Virus record (IMG/VR): IMGVR_UViG_3300044959_000131
Location: 62,001 to 126,000 of that record
Direction: 5' to 3' (one strand)
Origin: a virus
DNA: 64,000 nt
Below are positions 24,175-35,200 of this stretch, in pieces. Both the position numbers and the translations under genes were made by a program. A model generated the notes under the pieces. It ran no database searches. It was not told where the DNA came from and worked only from the letters and a program-made list of their open reading frames with translations. Each line of letters starts with the position of its first letter. The stretch's first letter is position 1.

Positions 24175-25110
24175 GTGCAAAATCCAGAACTCGACTTGTT
24201 TGAGCGCTTGAAGGGCGTAGCTAACGTCAAGCCAACGGCTCCTTCAGAGGGGTCCGCGATGGAAGAGGAGTTGAAAAAGTCGAACCCAGACTATTCGACT
24301 CCTCTCTCCATCAGCAACCTCTTCACTCATCACGATGTTCATCCAGTCGTTCTGGATTTTGCTCTCCTCAAAGCGTTCGGCACCGATTGGTTTGGATGGG
24401 ATACGACGACGGTCTTTCAGGAAATAAAGAGAGTTTTCTCTTCGCAGATTTCTGAACACTCTCGGGCGAAGATTCAGGCTGTCAAGACCCTACATCTCGT
24501 AGGAACACCTTGGACAAGTTGGCAGGTCTTCGAGAAGATCATCCAAGCATTGAATAACAACATTCCTAGATGGGAATTGATGCAGGCACCGACTCTTGAG
24601 CAGCTCTACGCCGGCATCGACATCATGGATGAGATTCGTAGAGAAGAATTCGACGACGAAGTCAAGCAGTACATGGCTGCTGCCGTTCTGAACGAGGACG
24701 TTTTCTTTGTACCCCCTCCTCTCGACTTCATTCAGCTTGAAGTCAGTCAGCCGCACTATGTCTGCTTGGACTGCGGCAATCAAGATTCTGCCCTTTTCAG
24801 CGACGGCACTTGTGATACCTGCACACGCAAGTACGCTCCAGAGAACGGACTTTCGTTCAGGCCGGATCCTGATGTTCTAGACAGTGGTAAGGGTAAGAAC
24901 CTTAAGCTTGTGCTGAGGTTCGACCCGAGCCCAGTTGAGGCTCGGTGGAACCAGGTTTCGCATATGGCGAGTAAGGATGTAGATCTGCAAGAGAATCAGG
25001 TTGACATCCAAGTTGCAAAGCTGCTCGTAGCAAGAGATTACATGAACATTCGCAGGCGTCAACTTGCGGATCAGCTCATCGCATTGAAGTCTTGGTTGGG
25101 GTCCGCATGA
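24175..25110 (+). CDS. Zinc-ribbon-containing protein, unknown
   Basis: 311 residues, GTG start with a weak AAGGG upstream. The first half is helical (FQEIKRVFSSQI, WQVFEKIIQALNNNI). A zinc-ribbon-like pair CLDCG ... CDTC is near residues 200-222. The C-terminal helix (VAKLLVARDYMNIRRRQLADQL) is basic. It ends in an ATGA overlap with the next gene. Placed just before the portal, it may be a head or neck component, but this is inference. Confidence 0.7.
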   Translation: MQNPELDLFERLKGVANVKPTAPSEGSAMEEELKKSNPDYSTPLSISNLFTHHDVHPVVLDFALLKAFGTDWFGWDTTTVFQEIKRVFSSQISEHSRAKIQAVKTLHLVGTPWTSWQVFEKIIQALNNNIPRWELMQAPTLEQLYAGIDIMDEIRREEFDDEVKQYMAAAVLNEDVFFVPPPLDFIQLEVSQPHYVCLDCGNQDSALFSDGTCDTCTRKYAPENGLSFRPDPDVLDSGKGKNLKLVLRFDPSPVEARWNQVSHMASKDVDLQENQVDIQVAKLLVARDYMNIRRRQLADQLIALKSWLGSA

Positions 25111-25607
25111 ACATCCACATGATTTCTGCGTTCACAGATGAACTCGAGAAGATTGCCCTCACCGAACGTGGTGCCGAAGTTTTTAGGAAGCAGGTCAAAG
25201 AGTATCGAGAAAGGGCATCGAAGCCTGGATTCAAGCGATCGCAGCAACTGCCCGGTTTCTGGAAAGGTATCATCAATAACATCCGGGCTACGGGCCGTCG
25301 ATTCAAGAATCCGAAGATGATGCTGAAACGATTCAAATGGTCGCTCACGGCTCCAGGTGTACCTAGGTACATAAAAGCCCTATCTGGACTTGGAATTGCC
25401 TATGAAGCTCGCGAAGTTTTGAAGAAAGGTGATGAAGGGACTAGCAGACTGCGACGTGCTCTTGAGGGAGCAGGAGGTCTCATTGGTGGGACTGCAGGAA
25501 GGGGGATTACTGGTTCAATTGTTGGCGGCACAGCAGGTGCGTTAATTGGAAGCCAAGCTGGTAAGGTAATCGACAAGATTCGAGGCTACAAGCCACATAA
25601 AGAGTAA
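25107..25607 (+). CDS. Small protein with N-terminal FTDELEKIA motif and glycine-zipper segment
   Basis: 166 residues. The ATG at 25107 overlaps the upstream stop (ATGA). FTDELEKIA lies at residues 9-17, the clearest N-terminal copy of the recurring motif. A basic central region follows (RATGRRFKNPKMMLKRF), then a Gly-rich C-terminal segment with regular Gly spacing (GAGGLIGGTAGRGITGSIVG), typical of a glycine-zipper membrane helix. This combination suggests a head-packaged, membrane-active protein; no family is recognised. Confidence 0.72.
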   Translation: MNIHMISAFTDELEKIALTERGAEVFRKQVKEYRERASKPGFKRSQQLPGFWKGIINNIRATGRRFKNPKMMLKRFKWSLTAPGVPRYIKALSGLGIAYEAREVLKKGDEGTSRLRRALEGAGGLIGGTAGRGITGSIVGGTAGALIGSQAGKVIDKIRGYKPHKE

Positions 25608-25613
25608 TCAACG

Positions 25614-27674
25614 ATGTCATTCGACAGCCTCAGCCTTGGATTTGGTGGAACTTCACGCTTTTCTGGTCAGCGTGGACGTACTGCGGACGGCATGTCACGG
25701 AGCGGTATTCGTTACCCGTCTCCGTTCTTTGACATCGGACATACCTACCTGCCGCCGTCCCTCAAGGCTCTTCTCAGGTGGTGTAGGTACTACTACCTCG
25801 TGAATCCGCTCATCAACGCGGTCATTCACAAGATGTCGGAGTATCCAATCACCGAAATTGTCATCGACGAAAAGGACCCCGAAATCAAAAACAAATGGGA
25901 CTCTCTCCTTGGAGAGATTCTTCGGATTCGTCCATTTCAAATAGAGGTTGGCCTGGACTACTACACATACGGGATGTGCATTGTCACGATTCACTTCCCG
26001 TTCGACAAGTTCCTTATCTGCAGGAACTGCGGATTCAAAGACAAGGCGACGAAGATCAACTACCGTTGGCGTAACCTCGACTACATTGTCGATTGCCCAA
26101 AATGCGGCCACTCGGGACCTGCAAAGGTTCAGGACTTCTACAAGCGAGATGTCAACGGCATCCGATTGATGAGGTGGAATCCAGAGTACGTGAACATCGA
26201 TCCGGCATTTGCTGGTGCAGATCCAGTCTACACATTCGAGCTCCCACTTCAGGTCCGGAATGACGTCATCCTCGGTAAGAAGAGTGTGCTCGACACCATC
26301 CCGGACACATTCATCGAGGCGATGAAGAGGAACAAGTATGTCCGTTTCTCAGACGACAACCTCTTTGTTTTCAAGCGGCCCATCATCAGCCAGAAAGATT
26401 CTGGTTGGGGTATGCCGCTCATCTTCCCTGTCCTCAAAGACACGTTCTATCTACAGATATTGAGGAAGGCACAAGAGGCTATTGCTGCTGAGCACATTGT
26501 TCCACTCCGAGTTCTCTTCCCACAACCCGGCTCTGCATCCTCGGATCCATACTCGACGATTTCACTCGACTCGTGGAAGAGCAGGATCGAAAGCGAGATC
26601 GCGAAGTGGAAATACGACAACAACTACATTCCTATTCTCCCTCTTCCAATCGGAAATCAGACCATCGGCGGGCAAGGCCGTGCGTTGATGCTTCACCAAG
26701 AGATGGAGGTCTGGTCTAGGCAGATCGTTGCTGGGATGGGTGTTCCGCAGGAATTTGTATTCGGTGGAATGCAGTACTCTGGATCCAATGTCTCGATGCG
26801 AATGGTCGAGAACATGTTTCTTGGGTACAGAACCGATCATGATTTGATGCTCAATCACTTTGCCATCAAGCGCATCGCTCATTTCATGGGGTGGCCGCCT
26901 GTGAAGGCACACATGAGACGATTCAAGATGGCAGATGACCTACAACGTTCAGCCTTCTTCTTTCAGCTAAATCAAGCTGGAAAGATTTCAGACCAGACGT
27001 TGCTGCAAGAAGTTGATTTCGATCCAGCAACTGAGGAGACTCGTCGCAAGATTGAGCTAGACAAGCAACTTGAGTTCAATCGCAAGATGCAAGTCGCTCA
27101 AGCTTCTATTCAGGGCGAGATGCAAATCGTTCAGGCTCGCTATCAAAAGCGGGTTTCAGAGCTTATGCAGCCTCCTGCCGAGAATATGTCTCCTGTAGCT
27201 CCTCAAATGGCTGAATCCGGAGGTGGTGCTCTAGTAGAGCCGCCTCCTCCAGAGAATCCTTCAGAGAACACTGAAGGCGGTCCAGTTACGACACCGGAAG
27301 GTGAAATGCTACCTGGTAAACAAGTCGACCCGGCCATGCCTTCTAATTCGACAGTGTCATTCGAGAATGCTCAGAGTGCTCCATCAGAGGGTATCCCACC
27401 AGAGATGATGAGCCCACTCTCGGCGAGCATGAAGGGCGGTGGATTCAATCTTCTCTATTTGGCACGACGTGCGGCAACCGCGCTTCTCAAGATGGATGAA
27501 GGTCAGAGGATGGCCGAGATGAACAACATGAAGATGACCAACCCTCAGCTATACAGCCTAGTATTACAGCTTTTGAATCGCGAAAGAGGATCGCAGGAGA
27601 ATCCTCTTGATGCTGTTCAAAGCCCTCAGCCGCAGATTAAGCCCTCACGTCGTGCGAGCTCAACTGGTGTTTGA
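25614..27674 (+). CDS. Portal protein with zinc-ribbon insert
   Basis: 686 residues. The overall pattern matches large-phage portals: an N-terminal aromatic region with RWCRYYYLVNPLINAVI, a core with WGMPLIFPVLKDTFYLQIL and GMGVPQEFVFGG, and a C-terminal helix-rich tail. The portal forms the DNA entry ring and motor platform at one head vertex. A CRNCGF ... CPKCGHSG insert near 140-170 is likely a zinc ribbon and is unusual for this family. The C-terminal 150 residues are Pro/Gln/Glu-rich. It follows the small FTDELEKIA protein and is followed by convergent minus-strand genes. Confidence 0.85.
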   Translation: MSFDSLSLGFGGTSRFSGQRGRTADGMSRSGIRYPSPFFDIGHTYLPPSLKALLRWCRYYYLVNPLINAVIHKMSEYPITEIVIDEKDPEIKNKWDSLLGEILRIRPFQIEVGLDYYTYGMCIVTIHFPFDKFLICRNCGFKDKATKINYRWRNLDYIVDCPKCGHSGPAKVQDFYKRDVNGIRLMRWNPEYVNIDPAFAGADPVYTFELPLQVRNDVILGKKSVLDTIPDTFIEAMKRNKYVRFSDDNLFVFKRPIISQKDSGWGMPLIFPVLKDTFYLQILRKAQEAIAAEHIVPLRVLFPQPGSASSDPYSTISLDSWKSRIESEIAKWKYDNNYIPILPLPIGNQTIGGQGRALMLHQEMEVWSRQIVAGMGVPQEFVFGGMQYSGSNVSMRMVENMFLGYRTDHDLMLNHFAIKRIAHFMGWPPVKAHMRRFKMADDLQRSAFFFQLNQAGKISDQTLLQEVDFDPATEETRRKIELDKQLEFNRKMQVAQASIQGEMQIVQARYQKRVSELMQPPAENMSPVAPQMAESGGGALVEPPPPENPSENTEGGPVTTPEGEMLPGKQVDPAMPSNSTVSFENAQSAPSEGIPPEMMSPLSASMKGGGFNLLYLARRAATALLKMDEGQRMAEMNNMKMTNPQLYSLVLQLLNRERGSQENPLDAVQSPQPQIKPSRRASSTGV

Positions 27675-27708
27675 TGGCATCGTACTTCGAGGCCTAAAAA
27701 AGGTCGGA

Positions 27709-27939
27709 CTACTCGTCCGCCTTCGGGAAACAACTCTTGATCTCTAACAGCTTGAGATGCGCTTGTCGGAAGTGCTCATTTATCTCGGCCAATCTCTGAA
27801 GTAGCCCTTCAGGAGCCCCTTGATGGTGTGCTCTCTGCCAGAACCGATACTGAGTCTTCCACATCGCTAGCGCATCTTCTGCGAATCGTTCGATGTCGTC
27901 CTGCCAGATTTGCTCTTCCAAGTCAGTCTTCTGGGCCAT
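27709..27939 (-). CDS. Small helical protein, unknown
   Basis: About 76 residues from the ATG at 27939; an in-frame ATG at 27963 would add 8 residues overlapping the upstream gene. The chain is helical and Gln/Glu/Arg-rich, with several Trp and Phe. It lies at the downstream end of a minus-strand cluster that converges on the portal gene. Unknown function. Confidence 0.6.
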   Translation of the reverse strand: MAQKTDLEEQIWQDDIERFAEDALAMWKTQYRFWQRAHHQGAPEGLLQRLAEINEHFRQAHLKLLEIKSCFPKADE

Positions 27940-28276
27940 CGAGCTGTGCCTCACACGCGGCACAATACCGTGCTGAGCTTAAAAGCTCTGAGTATGGAAC
28001 ACCGAACATGTCTCCTGTGAGTTCGTCGATGACGGCTTCGTACTCGTCTGTGCTATCGACGATGTTCATTACGAGGTATGCCACAGAACAGAGCTCGTGC
28101 ATGACGGCATCTCCTGTGGTGCTATCACCATCAACAACAATTGGCTGACCACTTTTTCGACCCTTCCCCAATACTCCGTGATGGATGTAAACGGACCTGT
28201 CGCCAAGAAATATTGGCCTATCACACCACTTGCACATGGTGTGAGAAGGAGGCTTGTACGGCAATTCTTCACCCAT
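27923..28276 (-). CDS. Cys-rich small protein, unknown
   Basis: About 117 residues from the ATG at 28276, preferred because GGAG lies about 9 bases upstream and because this ATG overlaps the upstream stop by 8 bases. In-frame ATGs further upstream (28291, 28318) also exist. CKWCDR near the N-terminus and CAAC near the C-terminus could bind zinc. It is part of a run of overlapping Cys-rich genes. No family is recognised. Confidence 0.6.
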   Translation of the reverse strand: MGEELPYKPPSHTMCKWCDRPIFLGDRSVYIHHGVLGKGRKSGQPIVVDGDSTTGDAVMHELCSVAYLVMNIVDSTDEYEAVIDELTGDMFGVPYSELLSSARYCAACEAQLDGPED

Positions 28277-28490
28277 CGATTCGTTCTCCATGCGCACCGA
28301 TGAGTGACATCGGAGCACCGCTCTTCACTGGACAGAGGTAGTGCGCATACCGCTCATCGGATCCATCGTCGAAACGTCTTCGTAGAAGTGTGAATTTAGG
28401 GTATAGATCTTCGTTCTTGAATCGATAGACTGTCAGTCGAAGAATCCAGTCGTCCTCCTTGAATTCTTCACCGCAGATGCAGCAGTTCAT
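28269..28490 (-). CDS. Small Cys-rich protein, unknown
   Basis: 73 residues. MNCCICGEEF at the N-terminus and HYLC near residue 50 provide Cys/His ligands for a treble-clef-like metal site. The gene overlaps both neighbours by a few bases. Function is unknown; the whole cluster may be a set of small regulators of phage or host proteins, but this is speculation. Confidence 0.65.
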   Translation of the reverse strand: MNCCICGEEFKEDDWILRLTVYRFKNEDLYPKFTLLRRRFDDGSDERYAHYLCPVKSGAPMSLIGAHGERIDG

Positions 28491-28891
28491 GTTGTTCTTC
28501 TAAGAACGAGTTGAAGAACCATCGATCCCCATCCACATCGAGTGCATCCATCCAAGAATCGTTCTGGCTCAACCAACTCCCTGTCCTCAGGTGGACCGCG
28601 ATACCTGCTTGACTGATAAAACTTAGGTGTCCACCTTGGTGTATCTTTGGTCTCCTCTAGGCAGTGAACACATTCCCATCCAATCTGGAATCCTTCTGCT
28701 GCCCTCTCATTGCACCATCGAACGAGAAGCTCGCACTCTCCACAGTCGTACGCTTCATCGCATTTGCCTCGAATGAACGTTCTGGCCTCCTGAGTCTGTC
28801 GAAAGATGGGACGACCTTTCTGGTCGAACTGACCACCATTCGCTGCGAACAAAAGTGGGCAGAAGGCTACTCGGACCGGGTTTTCAGGCAT
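28487..28891 (-). CDS. Cys-rich protein, unknown
   Basis: 134 residues with Cys in CDEAYDCGEC, WECVHC and GCTRCG, giving probable metal sites. An Arg/Glu-rich loop lies between the last two clusters. The start ATG overlaps a 31-residue gene upstream by 8 bases. No family is recognised. It lies on the minus strand between portal and RNA polymerase genes. Confidence 0.65.
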   Translation of the reverse strand: MPENPVRVAFCPLLFAANGGQFDQKGRPIFRQTQEARTFIRGKCDEAYDCGECELLVRWCNERAAEGFQIGWECVHCLEETKDTPRWTPKFYQSSRYRGPPEDRELVEPERFLDGCTRCGWGSMVLQLVLRRTT

Positions 28892-28979
28892 TTTGCTGGA
28901 GTTTTACTAGTGCCGCCGTAAGTCTGGCGGCGAGGTAAGTCATGAAGCTCAGAAAAAATGAAGCTAAGAAGAGTTTCAT
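28884..28979 (-). CDS. 31-residue membrane-like microprotein
   Basis: An uninterrupted 32-codon frame starting ATGAAACTC and ending at TGA (28884-28886). It overlaps the upstream gene by ATGA (28976-28979) and the downstream gene by 8 bases, so it is fully translation-coupled. The peptide is hydrophobic at the start (LFLASFFLSFMTYLAA) and ends LQQNA, consistent with one membrane segment. It is below usual gene length thresholds. Coding is supported by the packing but has no conservation evidence here. Confidence 0.55.
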   Translation of the reverse strand: MKLFLASFFLSFMTYLAARLTAALVKLQQNA

Positions 28980-29158
28980 TCTTCCTCGGTCTCCGTCTCG
29001 TCGACAGCGTCTTCGTCGTTTTCTTCGTCTTGCTCAGTCGGATAAAGAATTTGCCCCAAGATCGAGTTCATCAAGTCTTCTTGGAACATGTCCAACTGAG
29101 TAACTTCTTTTGGCACTGTCAGGCCTCCGATTCTTGAGGCCAGCGTATCGCTGACCAA
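28976..29158 (-). CDS. Small acidic-tailed protein, unknown
   Basis: 60 residues from the TTG at 29158. A helical part (LDMFQEDLMNSILGQIL) is followed by an extremely acidic tail (DEENDEDAVDETETEEE). The frame stays open upstream for about 14 more codons without a standard start, so the true start is uncertain and the reading NRPRYKKLVSDTLASR hints that it may lie further out. It is divergently placed from the RNA polymerase gene. Function unknown. Confidence 0.5.
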   Translation of the reverse strand: MVSDTLASRIGGLTVPKEVTQLDMFQEDLMNSILGQILYPTEQDEENDEDAVDETETEEE

Positions 29159-29190
29159 CTTCTTATACCGAGGCCTATTGAGGTTCTTCG

Positions 29191-29220
29191 TTGACGTTAT
29201 TTACGAGCAGACTGTATTCT
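29191..29220 (+). promoter_or_regulatory. Possible promoter of the RNA polymerase gene
   Basis: TTGACG (29191-29196) is followed after 18 bases by TATTCT (29215-29220), resembling a bacterial sigma70 promoter. If real, host polymerase could make the first phage polymerase. The downstream ATG is at 29246. The match is only fair. Confidence 0.35.
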
Positions 29221-29245
29221 GCCGTCCAAGGCTCAACGACCTCAG

Positions 29246-32200
29246 ATGCGTAGAGGTAGAGCCTGGCAAGCCATAACCCACCTACGCATAGTGGGCGACA
29301 TTAGAGAGGGCACCTTGTCGACGCTAACACCAGAGGGTTCTTTCGAAATTCTCAAGAACAACGTCGTACGCGCCATCTCTTCCTACTTCCCCTACGAGGG
29401 AAAACAGAGGAAGTTGGAGCTACACAAAGTCTGGGTTGATGACAAACTTCATACTGATGACATCAAGTCACAGACTGAGGCAAAGGACCTAGACAAGACG
29501 TGGGGCGTACCAGTCAAGGCAGATGTCTCTCTCGTCGACAAAACGACAGGCAAAGTCATCGATCGAAAGACGATGACCATTGCCAGATTACCGAAGATGA
29601 CGAACCGGTACGGGTTCATCGTCGATGGGAATGAGTACCAGATCGACCATCTCTTCCGTTTGAAGTCCGGGGTGTACGCCAGAATTCAGGACAACGGCGA
29701 CCTGGAGTCAGAGTTCAACCTCGTCAAGGGACCTGCTGGTAACAGGTTCTCAATCCTCCTTGAGAGAGAGTCCAAGAAGTTCTTCCTGAAGCAGGGGGAC
29801 GCAAAGATTCCACTATACCCAATACTCAAGTCTCTAGGTGTATCAGACGATGAGATTGAGAAGAGTTGGGGAAAGGAAATACTCGCTGCCAATCGACCAA
29901 AAACCGAAGAGAAGACCTTAAAGAGTCTTCAGACCTTTTGGAAGAAGACGTCGTTCGAAGACCAGACGGAGCCGAGTGATTTAGGTGGTTATGCCCGCTA
30001 TGTACACGACTTCTTCGATAAGACGGTCCTTCGACCAGACACAACAAAGATCACTCTTGGAAAGCCAGCAACTAAGGTTGATGGTTCTGTTCTTCTGACG
30101 GCCGCGAACAAGATTCTCGGTGTTTCTAGAGGGACCCATCAGCCAGACGATAGAGACAGCCTTGCGTTCAAGGAGATCGTATCGATAGAGGACTTCCTGC
30201 CAGAGAAGATTGAGCGATCCATGAGGACGATTCGTGGAAAGCTCCGTAACACGATTGACCTCAAAGACAAGAAATCTGTCTCTGAAGTTTTGTCTACTGA
30301 CCTTTTTGCTCGCCCAATCCGTGAGTTCTTCACAAAGGGCGGCTCTTTGACGGAGAGGCCTGACCAGACGAATCCTATTCAAATGATGTCTGGTCACAGG
30401 AAGACGACGTTGATGTCTTCCGACCTTGGAGGAATCAAGAAAGAACATTCCATCACGGATGAGATGCGTGTCATCAATCCGAGCCACTTTGGGTTTCTAG
30501 ACCCAATGCATACCCCGGAGTCAGAGAAAACAGGCATCACTCTACATCTGGGAATGGCGGCTAGGAAAAATGGAAAAGATCTTGAGACTCCTGTCTTCAA
30601 CGTCAAAGAAAACAAGATTCAATACCTAAATGCAACAGACTTTCATAACAGTCATGCTGTTCTACCAGACCAGGTTCGCTGGGTCGGTGGCAAGCCTGTT
30701 CCGATAGCCGAAAACGTCAAGATGAAGCTCCCAGGTGGGAGCATCGAGGTTCGACCATTCAGAGAAGCTCAATACGTCATGCCGTCCGCAAAGGGCATGT
30801 TCGACATCGCTTCGAATCTCATACCTTTCTTACCATCGAACCAAGGCAACCGTGTTTCGATGGCTGATAAGCAGATGGAGCAGGCCATCTCTCTAAAGTA
30901 TAGAGAGGAGCCTCTCGTACAAACCAAGACCGACCATGCGGACCCGAATCTGACATTCGAAAAAGTTCTCGGTGGGTTCACATCTCATAGAGCTCCAGTC
31001 TCAGGTAAAGTCGTCTCCGTAAAGAACGATTCAATTACCATCAGTGACGGTAAGAAAAAGCACCAAGTTCATCTCTATGAACACTTCCCCCTCAACGACC
31101 CAAAGGGGATGATGCACTCAGAGCCTGTCGTGAAGGTCGGAGACACGGTCCGACAAGGACAGGTTATTGCTGACAACAACTTCACCAAGAATGGAACGCT
31201 CTCGCTTGGAGTGAATCTTCGTGTCGGATACATCCCTTACAAGGGCTACAACTACGAAGATGGTATCGTTATATCTGAGAGCGCCGCAAAGAAACTCACG
31301 TCCGAACACCTCTATAAGAAGAAGATCGAACTCGATCCTGAGAACGACGTCATTTCAAAGAGCAAGTTCATCGCTTATGCTGCTACCAAAGCCAATCAGC
31401 TAACAAAAGAGCAGCTTGATCTATTGGACGATGATGGAGTCATTCGAGTTGGTTCCAAGGTTCGTCCAGGTCAAGTTCTGATTGCAGCAGTCGGTAAGAA
31501 CCTTACGACACGCCAAGGTAGTGCTCTCGCAGCTCTAGGAAAGAGGGCCTTTCAGCCGTACAAGGATAAGTCACTTGTATGGGACGAAGACCACGTTGGC
31601 GAAGTCGTAAAGGTCATCAAAGATCCATCTGGAAAAGGGGTCAAGGTATACGTCAAAACTGAAGAGCCACTGGTTGTAGGTGACAAGTTGTCAGGCCGTC
31701 ACGGTAACAAAGGAATCGTGACGATGATCCTTCCTGACCACGAGATGCCGTTCACCATAGACGCCGACGGAAAACGACGTCCACTTGAAGTCCTTCTCAA
31801 CCCAACAGGTGTTCCAACACGTATCAATGTTGGTCAAGTTCTGGAAACGGCGGCCGGTAAAATTGCTGAGAAGACAGGAAAGCCGTACATCGTCAATAAC
31901 TTCTCAGGCCCGAACACGAACTACCGTGAACAGGTACTGAAAGACCTTCGTGCTCATGGCCTTAGAGACGAAGAGCTTGTCTACGACCCAAAGGACCCGA
32001 AAAGGCCACTTGGCTCGGTTCTCGTCGGTCCTCAGTATCTTTTGAAGCTTAAGCATCAAGTTGAGAAGAAGCTCACAGTTCGTGGAGGTGGGACGGATGT
32101 TACCGGTCGTGGACTTCCATACGATATAGATAGGACCCCGACAAAGGGAGGAGAGAGAGGGGGCCAAGGCTTTGGAGCCCTCGACGTCTACGCCCTTCTT

Positions 32201-35200
32201 GGACATGACGCTCGCCATAATCTTCGTGAGATGGCGACTCAAAAATCCGACTTCCAAGACATGACGTTCTGGAACATGGTCCAAGAAGGCCATGAACCAC
32301 CTCCCCCGAAGCCGCCGTTCAGCTACGAAAAGTTTGTCAGTCTACTGAAAGGTCTCGGAGTCAACGTCGAAAAGAAAGGAACGGCTCTTCAACTCTCTCC
32401 ACTCACAGACCGTCATGTCATCGAGATGGCTGGAGGCCATAAGGGTGAGTTGAAGAATCCACATCTCGCCCTTCGAGCTAAGGACCTGAAAGAAGAACGT
32501 GGTGGTCTGTTCGACCCAGTTGCGACTGGCGGTATCGTTGGAGACAAGTGGAGCTATATCAAGCTCACGGAGCCGATGCCGAACCCAATCTTCGTCGGCT
32601 CAAACAACCGTCCTGGACCCATTCCGGCTCTACTTGGATTGAAGCTCAAAGAGCTTGATGAGGTCATGAAAGGCGTTCGACAGATCGACGGTAAGACAGG
32701 TGGCATGGCCATATACGATGCCTTGAAAAAGGTTGACGTCGACAAAGAACTCGCTGCTCTTCGTGAGAAGCTTCCTACACTCACAGGTGCAGCTCTCGAC
32801 CGTGCGAATAAGAAGTTCAAATATCTGTCGGCTCTGAAGGAAGCAGGTCTGAAGCCTCATGAAGCGTACGTCATGAACGTAGTTCCGGTCATCCCTCCGG
32901 TGTTCCGACCTGCTACCGTCACACAAAATGGCGATGTTCAGTACTCGTCTTTGAACGGACTATACAAAAACATCGCCATACTCAACAACAAGCTCAGCGA
33001 AGTAGATCCAAAGGTATTCTCTGAAGAACACAGGTCTCCTCTTCGCTGGCAGCTCTACGACAGCCTGAGGGCTCTTCAATCGGTTGGCGGTTCCGTCGGC
33101 TACGACATCGACTCTCCAGGAAGCAAGAGAAAGTTAAAGGGAATCCTCGACATCATAGGTGGAGGAGAGGGTGAGCAGCCGAAGGAAGGCTATTTCCAGT
33201 CCAAGCTGGTCAAGCGAAGGCAGAATCTATCCATCCGCTCAACAATCGTTCCAGAGCCAAAACTTGGAATCGATGAAGTAGGTATTCCAAGAGGCGCAGC
33301 GATGGAGTTGTACAAGCCATTCGTTGTAGCCGAGCTAGCTCACCACGGCTTTGATCCTCTATCTGCTCAGCAAGAGATGAGGAACGGAACGAAGGCTGCG
33401 TACGACGCACTTGAGAAGGTCATCAAGGAACGGCCTCTTCTTCTCAAACGCGATCCAGCTCTTCACAAGTTCTCGATCATGGCCTTTACACCTAGGCTCG
33501 TAGAGGGAAAGGCCATTCAGATTCATCCTCTAGTTACTGGTGGATACAACGCCGATTTCGACGGTGACACGATGGCCGCAACTGTCCCTCTAACAAGAGA
33601 GGCCGTCGAAGAAGCGAAGAAGATGTTTCCTTCGAAGAACCTCTTCTCCCCTACAACCGGTGGTGTAATGTATTCGCCGACTCAAGAAGCGCTCCTCGGA
33701 CTTCATCTTCTTTCGAAGTGGGGCAAGCCTATCGGCAAAACATTCTCAAACCCACTCGAGCTGAACAAAGCTGTTCAGAGAGGAGAGGTTCACCCAACAG
33801 ACGTCGTAAAGGTAGGAAACAAGGAAACGACATTTGGACGATTGCTTCTTGAGTCTAGAATGCCAAGGGACTTCTACCTCAATAAAGACATTCTCCACAA
33901 CCCATCATTCGTTATCGACAAGAAGACACTCAATAGCCAAATCATCACACCTCTTGCTAAGAATCACACTCGAGAATTTGCTTCCGTCGTTGACGAATTG
34001 AAGAATCTCGGAAATGAGTATTCCTTCAAGATGGGATTCTCTTTCGGACTCAAGGACCTCGAAACAATCCCTCAAAGGGACGTAATACTCAAGGGCGCAC
34101 ACAGAGAGGCCGAGGCTGCAAGACGCTCAATTAAAGATAAGGATGCGCTGAACACCAAGCTCATCGACATCTATCAAAAGGCGACAGCTAAACTTGAGGA
34201 GGCCGTAAAGAATACACCGTCCGATAATCGCCTCGCGACGATGGTTACCTCAGGAGCTCGCGGTAAGCTAGAACAGCTACGACAAATGATTGCTGCTCCG
34301 ATGTTGGTTCAGGATTCCCAGAACAACATCATCCCAACACCTATTACTAAGAGCTACGCAGAGGGTCTGGACATTGGTGACTACTGGCTCGCCCAGCACG
34401 GTGCGAGAAAAGGAACTCTTCAGAGAGTACTTGGAACTTCAGAGCCTGGGGTCGTCTCAAAGGACATCATGAATACAACGATGTCCACTCTCATCGTCTC
34501 ACCCGATTGCAAGACGAATCATGGCCTGCTGATGGATGTTACTCACAAGGATATCGTAGATCGATTCACTGCGAAGCCCTACAAGTTGAAGGATGGAACG
34601 ATCATCAAGGCAGGAACACTTCTAACTCCAGAGATTCTGAACCGACTCAAGAACTCAAAAATTGACAAGGTCCTGGTTCGAAGCCCTCTTAAATGCAATC
34701 ACGGAGATGGAATCTGCGCGAAGTGTTTTGGGTTGAACGAGTCTGGAAAGCTGCACGACGTCGGCACAAATATTGGCGTGCTCGCTGGTCAAGCTCTGTC
34801 AGAACCAGCCGTCCAAATGGCGATGGACGCATTCCACACTGGCGGAGTCGCAACGGGTCGTGGATCTCTGTCCGTAGATAGGCTCACTAGACTTGGAGAT
34901 ACCTTGAGAATGCCGAAGAAGTTGAAGAACTCGGCCACCCTAGCTCGTGTAAGCGGAAAAGTTACGGACATCAAAAAGGATGCCGTCGGAGGTGTCGACA
35001 TCTTCATTGGTGGAGAGAGGCACTACGTTCCAAAGCATCTCGTGTCTCCAGACATCAAGATTGGAACCGAGGTGAAGAAGGGCATGCCAATATCAAAGGG
35101 GTTTATCAACCCTCACCACCTCCTTCCACTGACAGACATCCATACCGTTAGAAACTTTCTCACAGACGAGATGTACAGCGGACTGTATGAGAAAGAAGGT

